A DNA stretch of 64,000 nt from Bacteroides sp. 224 (GTDB lineage Bacteria > Bacteroidota > Bacteroidia > Bacteroidales > Bacteroidaceae), in NCBI RefSeq assembly GCF_010500995.1, contig NZ_QVMK01000002.1, forward strand, positions 5,429 to 69,428. The letters run 5' to 3'. Below, in pieces: positions 44,159 through 53,100 of this stretch (position 1 is its first letter; every line of letters begins with the position of its first letter). A program made the translations under genes and the position numbers. The notes under the pieces were generated by a model that was not told the origin of the DNA, did not search any database, and saw only the letters and a program-made list of their open reading frames with translations.

Positions 44159-47100
44159 TTAAGGAATAATTTTGAGTGTGTTGCCATCGCGCCATACAGA
44201 GCCGGGAGAAAGACCGGATGCTGAGGTGGGTAATTTTTGTAGTATCACCTCCAACATTGAGTTGTAGGTATGCACAGCAAAAACTGGACCACCAGATGAA
44301 TTCTTATCAGCAGCAACAACCAGTTCGTCATCTCTCAAATGTGTAGACCTCCCAACATAAACAACGCCAGGGTCTATTCTTGTCTTATCGTCGATCGAGA
44401 GCCGAGCCCACCCTCCTGCATAAAAACCCCACTCACTAACTATTGTTCCGGCAGAATTTACAAGTCTGATTGTACTTCCATTTGAATTTGGTGTTATCAT
44501 TATCCTGTTTCCACTATTACTACTTGACAATGATAAATTACCATTAGCATCCCAAGATAACCCGCCATTCGCAAGTTGGCCTGATCCGTTGTAATTGAGT
44601 TTCCACTTGGTTCCATTGGTTATGGAGCCATCAGCACCCAATGTAATACCATTTTTCGATATTTGATTTGTATCGATCGTCCAACCTCCAATAGTGCCTC
44701 CAACAGCAGTAATTCCGGTTCTATCCAAAGTTACTTTTGCTACATTGGAGTCATCTCTGACGGAAATGCTGCCATTATATTTGCTGCCACCAACAACCAA
44801 GGTAGAGTCAACCAGTATTTGTCCGGCTTTAACCGTACCTGTGTAGATTCCATTAGCGTCGATAGTTGTCATATACCGCTCAGTAGACTGAACATCGAAC
44901 ACCGTAGCATAAGCAACCTTCCATTTTACAGGAGAACTATCTGTACCTACAGCGCCAGTAAGAGCAAAGAAACAAGTTGATGAAAAAGTACCACTTTTCC
45001 CACACACGATCTTGCAAATGTACTCTTCCCAATTACCAGTTCCGGCTGTAGGGGTTAACCACTTCTGACTTCCCCCATCTCCAATCGAATTACTATGATG
45101 GGATATAGCTCTTCCCACAGGAATATTTGCTACAATTCGTGCAATCAAAACACGACACGCTGTGGTGACAGTGCCAAAATAAAAGCCTCCGCAATACGGA
45201 GAGGCAGCACCAGTATTTGTTACAACTAAAGAAATCTTATTGTCATTAGGAGCAGAAGAATCCGAAGTGCGAGTGATTGTTACCGTTCCATTATTCGAAT
45301 TATTGTATACATCGACACTATTGTTCCCATTGATAAATGTTGGGTCGCGATACAACATCCTTCCAAAAGCCATAGCCAACGCCAACTCTTTTGCGGCTTC
45401 TGCTTTAGCAGTAGCATCAGTAGCAGCCGCATTAATAGCCTCTTCTTTAGCTTTTGCAGCCTTATCTTCTGCATATTTTTTAGCAGCAGCAGCAATTGCA
45501 TTTAACACAGTTTGTTTTGCTGCATAATAAGCAGTCTGGGTGGTAGTAAAAGCCGCAGCAATAGTAATATTTTCGGGTGATGCAGCTGTGTGATTGGTTA
45601 ATTGAGTATTGTAATTCGTATAAGCAGTAACATAAGCTGTTGAGCTTACTGAATATTTTGCCGCATCTGCAACAATCTGAATCTTCTCATCAGCTAACCC
45701 CTTTTGCTCCTGTTTCAACGCTAATTTTTCGGTTGGGGAAATAATTGAATCTTTCGCCCAGTCATTAAGCCGATCTCTTGCAGCAATAGCAACTGAATTA
45801 GCATCGTTTGCCTTTGCCTGAGCCGCATTTGCTGCATCGGTAGCCACCTTTACTTTGTTTGCAGCATCAGTAGCAGCCGCATTAATAGCCTCCGTCTTCT
45901 TTTCATCAGCATACGTCTTGGCAGATGACAATGCACTATTGGCCGCATTCGTCCAGTTTAAAGATACTGAAGAAGCAAAAGTAACAACGCCATTATTATC
46001 CCAACTTATATTCCCTCCAGCAATAGCTCCGGCACCATTAGAATCAAACCGCCATTTAAAACCACGAATACCAGATGTACTAATAGTGATATTGCTGGCG
46101 GCACTTGTGAATCCGGAAGATTTAAGGGTACCTGAATAAATTGCCTCATTATTAAATTTCCAACCGGCAATTGTCGAATCTCCCGAAGAAATAAGGGAAA
46201 AGATTGTTTTTCCACCATTAACTCCCGTTAATTCAACACGACTGGAACCTCTTTTTAAGAAAATACCACTATTGCTTTTTATCGTAGTTTCAAGTGAAGA
46301 TGAAGCAATATTACTTATGTCAGTAGCTGAAAGGTAAAGTCCCGCTAAAGCTGCTTCTGAAATTAATGCAACATACTGGTTTGACAACCTTTGCGAAGAC
46401 ATCTTCCAGCCAAGCAAAGTTCCGGAAGTGCTATTAAAAGTGATCAAGCCTTTCATAAAGCTTATGTCGCCATTTGCATCAATATACCAACCATAACCCC
46501 TTACACCTCCTGTACCAATCGTTATAGAGCCTGAAGCGCTGGTGTACTGCTTTGTGGTATTGTTTTTAGTGCCTATATAAAAAGACTCATTGTCAAAATT
46601 CCATCCGGCAATGAAGTTTGTTGAACCAAGTTTGAAAGTGTTTTTTGAACCAGACATATATCCTTCAATGCCATAAGAATTGGCTGAAGTGTAATGTATA
46701 GCAATGCCTCCGCTACTTACCACTTTATCATAATGCTTGAACGTATCAGCTACACTGCTTAAAGTAGACATATCGAATGGACTAACGCCAATATAATGTT
46801 TGGATGAGTCAAGAACAATGTAGTTGGAATAAAGCAAGTTTTTTGTTATTTTCCACCCACCGATGTCGCCTTCAGAGGACGTTACTTTTCCTTTAAAGTA
46901 GGCTGAACCATCCTTAGAGAATTTCACATTCCCTTTGGAGAAAACGGCTTCACCATTTTTGTATATTCCCCAAAAGATATTGTTATTAATATCCTTTGCA
47001 AAAATGCTGCCCTCAGACAATATCTGCAAACAGCCATCAGCAGTTTGTATTCCACCATTGTTTATATCCCAACCGCCGATGCTTCCACCAGTTTCATTTA

Positions 47101-47686
47101 TATGAAAAATTTCTTTTCCCTCTTTATACCCATAAATACCAGCACTACTGTTTGGAGCTATACCTTCAGGTCCAATATAAACACCCGTAAGTACACTCAT
47201 TTGGCTTTCCGACGTTACCTTTTTACCAACAAATATTTGAGGAGTGATAAGATAATCGCTACCAATCTTGGTTTTATTATTCTCCCAATCTTTAATCCAG
47301 TCTAAAGTATTTACATCCCTTATTGTTGTAAATTGAAATGTACCGCCAGTTGTTTCCCCATAGGTTGTGGTGAATTCGAATTTTACATGTCCGGTTAAAA
47401 TATCGGTTGGAACTGTTTTAAGCCTGAATCTTTTAGTGAGACCATTGTTGATGTCTGAAATAGTGTACTGTATCCGAGCATCACTGACTTCAACGACTTT
47501 TAAAGTATACGCAAGTTGTTTTGGACCTAAAAATAAATTCAGGTCAGTGAATGCTTTATCTAAATTTTGATTCCCTCCGTTGAAATCTGCACTAATTGAA
47601 CATGACGCTGGAGACATCGAAATAGTAAGACCATCCTTAACAGGTGTTAGAATTATACTATCTGACGCTATTATGTTTTTACTCAT
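44159..47686 (-). CDS. Large tail fibre/tip protein with repeated GGW modules, 1175 aa
   Basis: The N-terminal 150 residues are beta-rich. The next 450 hold repeated modules with the pattern GGWDINNGGIQT / GGWKITKNLLYS / AGWNFDNESFYIG and SGIRGFKWRFDSNGAG. A coiled coil of about 200 residues follows (ADEKKTEAINAAATDAAN...), including two copies of EAINAAATDA. The C-terminal part returns to modules and a final beta domain (WRDGNTLKIIP). Such proteins form long trimeric fibres for host contact. The module GSGQLANGGLSWDANGNLSL also occurs, in variant form, in the 806-residue tail protein. Confidence 0.75.
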   Translation of the reverse strand: MSKNIIASDSIILTPVKDGLTISMSPASCSISADFNGGNQNLDKAFTDLNLFLGPKQLAYTLKVVEVSDARIQYTISDINNGLTKRFRLKTVPTDILTGHVKFEFTTTYGETTGGTFQFTTIRDVNTLDWIKDWENNKTKIGSDYLITPQIFVGKKVTSESQMSVLTGVYIGPEGIAPNSSAGIYGYKEGKEIFHINETGGSIGGWDINNGGIQTADGCLQILSEGSIFAKDINNNIFWGIYKNGEAVFSKGNVKFSKDGSAYFKGKVTSSEGDIGGWKITKNLLYSNYIVLDSSKHYIGVSPFDMSTLSSVADTFKHYDKVVSSGGIAIHYTSANSYGIEGYMSGSKNTFKLGSTNFIAGWNFDNESFYIGTKNNTTKQYTSASGSITIGTGGVRGYGWYIDANGDISFMKGLITFNSTSGTLLGWKMSSQRLSNQYVALISEAALAGLYLSATDISNIASSSLETTIKSNSGIFLKRGSSRVELTGVNGGKTIFSLISSGDSTIAGWKFNNEAIYSGTLKSSGFTSAASNITISTSGIRGFKWRFDSNGAGAIAGGNISWDNNGVVTFASSVSLNWTNAANSALSSAKTYADEKKTEAINAAATDAANKVKVATDAANAAQAKANDANSVAIAARDRLNDWAKDSIISPTEKLALKQEQKGLADEKIQIVADAAKYSVSSTAYVTAYTNYNTQLTNHTAASPENITIAAAFTTTQTAYYAAKQTVLNAIAAAAKKYAEDKAAKAKEEAINAAATDATAKAEAAKELALAMAFGRMLYRDPTFINGNNSVDVYNNSNNGTVTITRTSDSSAPNDNKISLVVTNTGAASPYCGGFYFGTVTTACRVLIARIVANIPVGRAISHHSNSIGDGGSQKWLTPTAGTGNWEEYICKIVCGKSGTFSSTCFFALTGAVGTDSSPVKWKVAYATVFDVQSTERYMTTIDANGIYTGTVKAGQILVDSTLVVGGSKYNGSISVRDDSNVAKVTLDRTGITAVGGTIGGWTIDTNQISKNGITLGADGSITNGTKWKLNYNGSGQLANGGLSWDANGNLSLSSSNSGNRIMITPNSNGSTIRLVNSAGTIVSEWGFYAGGWARLSIDDKTRIDPGVVYVGRSTHLRDDELVVAADKNSSGGPVFAVHTYNSMLEVILQKLPTSASGLSPGSVWRDGNTLKIIP
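45413..45892. repeat. 30-bp direct repeat inside the coiled-coil coding region
   Basis: The same 30 bases starting AGCATCAGTAGCAGCCGCAT occur at 45413-45442 and 45863-45892, 450 bp apart and in frame; both encode EAINAAATDA. Probably an internal duplication in the coiled coil, able to expand or contract by recombination. Confidence 0.85.
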
Positions 47687-47771
47687 TAATTTGTTCTATT
47701 TATAAAGAATAGATAGAACAGCATTGTTTTGGTTATTCAATGAGTACAAATAAGGCTGATGGCGTTAGTGC

Positions 47772-47802
47772 TTTGTTGATTCTCTAATTATGATTATATT
47801 TG
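47772..47802 (+). promoter_or_regulatory. Promoter of a standalone RNA gene
   Basis: TTTG (47772-47775), 19 bases, then TATATTTG (47795-47802): a perfect Bacteroidetes housekeeping promoter on the plus strand, opposite to all neighbouring genes. Transcription would start near 47808 and there is no open reading frame downstream. Confidence 0.85.
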
Positions 47803-47805
47803 CAG

Positions 47806-47947
47806 CATCTCACCTACATTTAATGTAGATAAAAGTATGATAAAGCCGAAATGCAACGAGGATTTAGGTCCCCGGTTGTGCGTTTCGGCGTGCTTTATTG
47901 TTAAATGTAGGTGAGATGACTTTAACAGGCCGGGGACTTTTCTTTTT
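47806..47947 (+). ncRNA. Structured small RNA, about 140 nt, family unknown
   Basis: Downstream of the promoter an 18-bp perfect inverted repeat (47806-47823 with 47901-47918) closes a long stem. Inside it, AAAGCCGAAATGCAAC pairs with GTTGTGCGTTTCGGC as a nested stem. GTCCCCGG in its loop (47868-47875) can pair with CCGGGGAC (47930-47937), which is followed by TTTTCTTTTT, giving either a terminator or a pseudoknot. No ORF of sensible size is present. It lies convergent to the DUF4376-like gene. I recognise no known RNA family. Confidence 0.7.
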
Positions 47948-47961
47948 CCCCAATAGACATT

Positions 47962-48450
47962 TTATAATTTGTTTCCCAAGTACTGACTTTCATTAAAACT
48001 TTCTTTCTTTTTCCATCCTTCCAACAATGTGTTTTGTATGTGTTGTTGTGATTTCAAATAAAAATCTGTTAACTCCTCTAAGGTCGTAAATTCACGATAC
48101 TTGGGCTGTTCATCTGTTCCGAACTTAAACGTTACGGGGAGTGAACCTTCAATTTTTTGTACAGCCAAATCGTAGGCTGATTTGTAATTAAATTGATTGG
48201 TAGTGCTAAGCCAAACTTGGCTTTCTTCGTATATGAATCCAGAAAGAATTTTTTCTTCAATTTGATTATTATGCCATCCCAAAATGATTTGTTTGATTTC
48301 GTTCAATGAAGGCTTGTGGTCCAATTCTGTTTCCATATAATTAGCACCATCTTCGTCTTCTTGAATATCCCATCGAACACGCCATTTGTTTTTCTTAGGA
48401 TTTGTGCATTCTAAGAATGATACATCTGGATTTCCATACACTCTTCTCAT
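47962..48450 (-). CDS. DUF4376-like protein next to the retroelement
   Basis: The 162-residue protein has the block EEKILSGFIYEESQVWLSTTNQFNYKSAYDLAV followed by LPVTFKFGTDEQPKYREFTTLEEL and TDFYLKSQQHIQNTLLEGWK, which I know as the DUF4376 domain found in tail-fibre-associated proteins of Bacteroidetes phages. It follows the reverse transcriptase directly. It could be a fibre assembly factor or an accessory protein of the retroelement; no Avd-type accessory protein is seen. Confidence 0.65.
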   Translation of the reverse strand: MRRVYGNPDVSFLECTNPKKNKWRVRWDIQEDEDGANYMETELDHKPSLNEIKQIILGWHNNQIEEKILSGFIYEESQVWLSTTNQFNYKSAYDLAVQKIEGSLPVTFKFGTDEQPKYREFTTLEELTDFYLKSQQHIQNTLLEGWKKKESFNESQYLGNKL

Positions 48451-49751
48451 TAACTAAAAATATATTTAGTGCGTCCCTTTCCAAATGGTTCCGTTTTGAT
48501 TGTTGTTTCAAACGGAAGCCCATCCGGAATTTCTTTGATTTGCTGGAGAATATTTTTCATTTCTTCACTTGCGGTGAAAAACTTCTTCATTTCTCCATTG
48601 TGTTCAATTGATACCAAGCAACGGTCGGGGCCTTGCTCTGTCTTAATACCCATTTCGAAGTCTTTAACAATAATGGGTAAATTTACCAGCTCTCGTATTG
48701 AAACGACAGAGCCCTGAAAACGCTTCTTCCCGTCTTCAGGCTGGTATGATACGTTTAAATCTTTAAAACTTTTCATGTCTGTACCTGTTATTACTTTATA
48801 TAGATTATTACAATCAGCATGTTTTGCCATGCCATAAAAACTTGCAATCAATTCATTTCTTCTACGTTTGCTTTTTACTTTGTGCAATTTTTGAGCAAAG
48901 TTTTTCTTTACGCGTTTACGAAGGCGCACATAATCAGGGCGAATTACATATCCCAAGAAATCAACTCCATCTTCAACTGGGAATATCCTTTCATTCCCTT
49001 TGATTTTTAATCCAATTTTATTTATTTGTTCATGCACAATATCTCTTATCTCCCACAGATTCTCTTTTGTCGCATCAAGTATTACAATATCATCGCAATA
49101 ACGATATAAATACTTAACTCCCATTTTATCTTTTATAATATGATCTAAATGAAATGACAATAAAAGATTACCTAACCCCTGAGAACTTCTGAGACCAATG
49201 CTCAAACCGTTCGGAGTTAGGTGTACAAATCCATCTATTATGGAAATAAGCCTACTGTCCTTAAAAACTCGACGTACACATTCCATAACAGTATCTGGAT
49301 TGATACTTTCATAAAATTTGCTGATGTCAAATTTATAGCAATATTGCGTACCAATAGGGTCTTCCCGCATGTCTCTCTGAATATACTTCATAAGATCGTG
49401 CATACCTCTCCCTTGAATACTTGCAGATGTTGTGCGAATAAAATGACTTTTCAAATGTTTGTCCACTACGTTCATTATAGCATGAGTTGCTATTCTATCT
49501 TGAAGTGGGATAACCTGAATATGTCTTATTTTATCAGCCTGGGGTATATCCTTTTCTTCGTACCCCTTTACTCGAAACGACCCATCTGCAATTTGTTTTG
49601 TCATTTCTTTGATCACCTCCTCTTTGTTTTCGATGAGGTGTTTCCCAACTCGGCTATTTTTTCGTTTGGTTCCACTCATTACCTTGCGGAACGATTTCTC
49701 CATGTTGGGATACGCAATAATTTCTTCAATAATGAAACCTTTTCTTCGCAT
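48450..49751 (-). CDS. Reverse transcriptase of a diversity-generating retroelement
   Basis: I use ATG 49751 (433 residues). RT motifs: VIPLQDRIATHAI (about 80-92), FDISKFYESI (141-150), SSQGLGNLLLS (189-199, the SQ form typical of DGR enzymes), YRYCDDIVIL with the catalytic Asp pair at 220-221 in a YCDD box, and FLGYVIRPDY further on. It would copy the template repeat with errors at adenines and feed the cDNA into the variable repeat. It follows the TR on the same strand, the standard order. Confidence 0.93.
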   Translation of the reverse strand: MRRKGFIIEEIIAYPNMEKSFRKVMSGTKRKNSRVGKHLIENKEEVIKEMTKQIADGSFRVKGYEEKDIPQADKIRHIQVIPLQDRIATHAIMNVVDKHLKSHFIRTTSASIQGRGMHDLMKYIQRDMREDPIGTQYCYKFDISKFYESINPDTVMECVRRVFKDSRLISIIDGFVHLTPNGLSIGLRSSQGLGNLLLSFHLDHIIKDKMGVKYLYRYCDDIVILDATKENLWEIRDIVHEQINKIGLKIKGNERIFPVEDGVDFLGYVIRPDYVRLRKRVKKNFAQKLHKVKSKRRRNELIASFYGMAKHADCNNLYKVITGTDMKSFKDLNVSYQPEDGKKRFQGSVVSIRELVNLPIIVKDFEMGIKTEQGPDRCLVSIEHNGEMKKFFTASEEMKNILQQIKEIPDGLPFETTIKTEPFGKGRTKYIFS

Positions 49752-49936
49752 AAAGCCTTCAATCCTTGGGTCCAACTTCTTCGAAACATTTCTGCCCTAC
49801 CAAACTCTACCCGCTACTTTGTTTTTTCAACTTTCCGAACTATATTCGCTATTGTTGAGGCTTGCCCCCTTTGGCTCCGCTTTGAAAGACACGCTTTCGG
49901 TGCTTTATGCCAATTATCAATTTCTTTTGTTGTTTA

Positions 49937-50048
49937 CGAGCCGAGAGCCGATGTTCGGGTTCGTGTTCGACGAATCGTTACCGCCGTTCGAGTACGAAAC
50001 ACCACCGTTCGCGTTCGCGTTGTTGTTCGACCGATAAAACACACGACT
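49937..50048 (-). repeat. DGR template repeat (TR)
   Basis: This 112-bp stretch matches the VR at 50252-50363 at 102 positions. On the sense (minus) strand it would read with many AAC codons (Asn), the codon best suited for adenine mutagenesis. It is non-coding here, lies 185 bp ahead of the reverse transcriptase, and is unchanged by the process. Confidence 0.95.
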
Positions 50049-50075
50049 CTCAGAGGGCGCTACCCATTCAAAATG

Positions 50076-50109
50076 CAAAATTAATATTTTTCAACGAAAA
50101 ATTTTCAAA
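50076..50109 (-). promoter_or_regulatory. Possible promoter of the TR-RT transcript
   Basis: On the minus strand TAATTTTG (50076-50083) fits the -7 consensus; TTTG lies 22 bases upstream (50106-50109), 3 longer than ideal. Transcription would begin just before the TR. Weak support. Confidence 0.3.
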
Positions 50110-50113
50110 TTCG

Positions 50114-50147
50114 ACGGGCTTCGCCCGTATAAAACCGTTTCACGGTT
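50114..50147. other. Two small hairpins downstream of the VR gene
   Basis: ACGGGC-TTC-GCCCGT (50114-50128) and AACCGT-TTC-ACGGTT (50133-50147), each 6 bp with a TTC loop, sit between the VR gene stop (50184) and the TR. Hairpin or cruciform structures downstream of the VR are known to help target recognition in diversity-generating retroelements; here they may also end the fibre message. The 430 bp between 49752 and 50183 otherwise hold only the TR and no gene. Confidence 0.7.
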
Positions 50148-50183
50148 ACGCTTTGTCGCTACGCTCCCGCTTTGCGCTTACGT

Positions 50184-53100
50184 TTACGCTATCGCAGTCA
50201 GCGCTTTATACGCTGTTACGTTCGCGGATTCTTCGATTTGACCGCGGAAGGCGAGCCGAGAGCCGATGTGCGGGTTCGTGTGCGACGAATCGTGACCGCC
50301 GTGCGAGTACGAAACACCACCGCTCGCGAACGCGTTGTAGCTCGACCGATAAAACGCACGACTGATTGCAGTGCTGGCGTGGAAATAGTCACAGTAAAAT
50401 GTTGTGGTACTTGCGACGGCAGCTCCAACAAAAAGCACATCCATATATTTTTGATGGTGTGTTCCGGCATAATACGTTCCGGCGCTGGCTGTTTTAACTT
50501 TTCGAGTACTCCCGTCTGGCATTTCAATGTAAGTTTTTAATTGTTCAGCGGCCGTCGTATTTGGAATGCCAACCTTAGACATCCACTCACACTTATTCCC
50601 ATACCAATTCTCATAACCAAGACAGTTCGAGCTTGGAATGCGAACATAGGTGATTTCTCCAAATTCATTTTTGCTTTCGTACCACGAATATTCTACTGCT
50701 TTATTTTGGTTTACAGTATCTTTCATGCCGAGAATAGATGTTTCGCCAATTATGCGAGCATTAGTGTTTTGCCCATAACCGCACTGATCTTGCGAATCTC
50801 TTCTTCCATAATGTGCGAAAAACAAGTTTGCAACATCTTTGTGCATTTCATAATCAACAAGTTGCAATTGCCTTTGAGTGGCGTAATGTTCCATGTCTGT
50901 TTTTGAAAGACTCGCAACACTTGTTTCCCCGGTGATAGCGGAATATAGTTTACTACCCTTTGCAACAGCTTCGAAAACTCCTACAAGACATCTTTCGTGA
51001 CACACCCAGTCTGGTTCCATGTCCTCTATTTTGTCACTATTAGATAGAAGAACCATGTCAAATTCAGCATTATTATGAACTGTAAAGCATAGAAATTTGG
51101 CATTTTGAGGAACATCTACAATTAGATACATGCCATTTTCAAATTTATTATTCAAAGTTGGCACTACGATATTCTGTATTACATTTCCACCATCATCTGC
51201 AAAAATAGAACAAATCAAGCTTGTACCTAAAACCGTTGGAAATCGCACTTTTTTATACCCAGAAACATCAACCTGACAAACACTATAACTTGCATCTGAT
51301 GAATAAGAAGCTGTTATTGTTGAAAAATTACTTAAAAGCTTGTACTTGTTTTTGTAATTTTTCGAAGCAACAACCTCATCTAAAGTGATTATTTTATAAA
51401 GAGAAGAGTCAGGTCTTGATGGCATTTTTGACAAGCTCGAAAAACAAGAATATTTCTTATCATTCAAATAATCATTTATTCCTTTATACCAATATTTAGG
51501 TTCATCCATCCAGACATCACCTTCTGTTGCATCAAGCTTAGCTGGAGTGGCGCTGGCGATATATTGTGCATCCGCATAATAATTGGAATTTGTATTATGA
51601 AGCGGATAGATAGCCATTTTGTTTGTAGCAATCAATTTACCCAAACATCTACGACGTTTAGACATGATGCTTTTAATGTGGCCGCTGGGAATATAGTCTG
51701 TTCCACTGTTATAGCCAGTATTATTGTCAAGATTAGTAATGTTTCTGTCATCAGACACAGAATCATCAAACTCAATCATTGTATATTCCGGTTGGATGAT
51801 ATTTAATTCCGGAAAGTGCTTTTTATATACTTCAAATTGCTCGTCTGCCAAATACTGTGTAAGTTTATATGTTCCCACCAACGTACACGTATCAGTAGCA
51901 TTGCCATCTGCATCAACTCCACCAATCGACATAAATTTAGACAACCATGCCTCATTGCCCTCACGATCAATACCCGTAATGCGAATACGCTCAACATTGG
52001 TGCAAAGCGATAAGATTGATTCCCAGTCAATGCCCGGGCAGCCATCCACAATAAACGTTTTAACGTTTGAATAGCCCTCTAAATGAAGATTCTTGGTCAA
52101 TAGTTTTCCAAGATTTTCAAGTTTGAGAACCGTTAACGTTGCTGGAAGGTATGCAGCAGAGAGCGGAGCTCCCTTAGAAAACGTAATACTCTGAACCTTT
52201 GTACCACGAGTATCAAGCCATTCCAATTTGTTCTGATTGCTAAAGTCAAGCTCTGTGCTGGTGTTACTTCCTGTTTTTGCTTGCGCTTGATTGCGAAGAT
52301 TTACTTTTCGTAACTGTTTGCAACTACCCAAGTTAAGCCACCATCCAGTAGAACCGGTGGTTGATGATTGTAAATTTATCTCTCGTAAAACCGTACACTT
52401 GCCAAGATCAAAACCATTTTTCAATCGATCTGCTGCTCCTGTCATATCAAGAACACGCATACGACTTGCGCCATAAATACGGAGCGGGTCATTTACTGTG
52501 TAAGCACCGGTTATTTGTAGAGAAGCAACCTTTCCACCTTCCACAATCCCCGTGTTGGCAATATTGGGGCTATTGTTTGTTCCATATCCGAAAGCATACA
52601 CTTCATTGGCTGTTACTTTTACCACATCAGCCGCATCGCTTGCTCCGCGAGCCATATACAGGTCGATATTATCAGAGGTGAAGTTACTTGTGCCATACTT
52701 CGCATCAAGAAGCGCAAAACGGTTTGTGATGAGGTAAATTCGGTGTGCCAGGTTATTGCCTTGAAGGGCATAGATGAACGGCCACTTCTTGCCGTAAGTT
52801 TCAACCATGGCTGGGCGAATATACTTAATGTAGCCCGATTTATTATATACACGATCACTCCAGTTTCCCATTTGCTCCACATTGAGCATATTGAGTACAC
52901 GGTCAAGTGTCATTTTGGAACGATACTCGGATGCCACTTCTTTAACTTCATCTTGAAGGTTAGCCAATATGAGATTCCACAACCACGATTCTCGGCCTTC
53001 AAAGGCATATTTCCCGGCTTCGGCATCCCATGTATTGCGGTCGGTAGTGTAGTCGTACACCAGAAAACAGTCATTACGCTTACCGTATTGAGTATCGCCA

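Noticed and set aside
47806..47947. Retron msr-msd because of the flanking inverted repeat and nearby RT
   Set aside because: The RT has DGR features and a proven TR/VR partner, and the RNA is on the opposite strand with its own promoter; no branching-G layout is evident.
49221..50084. Plus-strand frames of 287 and 142 residues across the TR and RT gene
   Set aside because: They are antisense shadows of the RT gene and TR; composition is repetitive and unlike a protein.
49937..50363. CRISPR-like repeat pair
   Set aside because: Only two copies, 112 bp long, with adenine-specific differences and one inside a gene: a TR/VR pair explains it fully.
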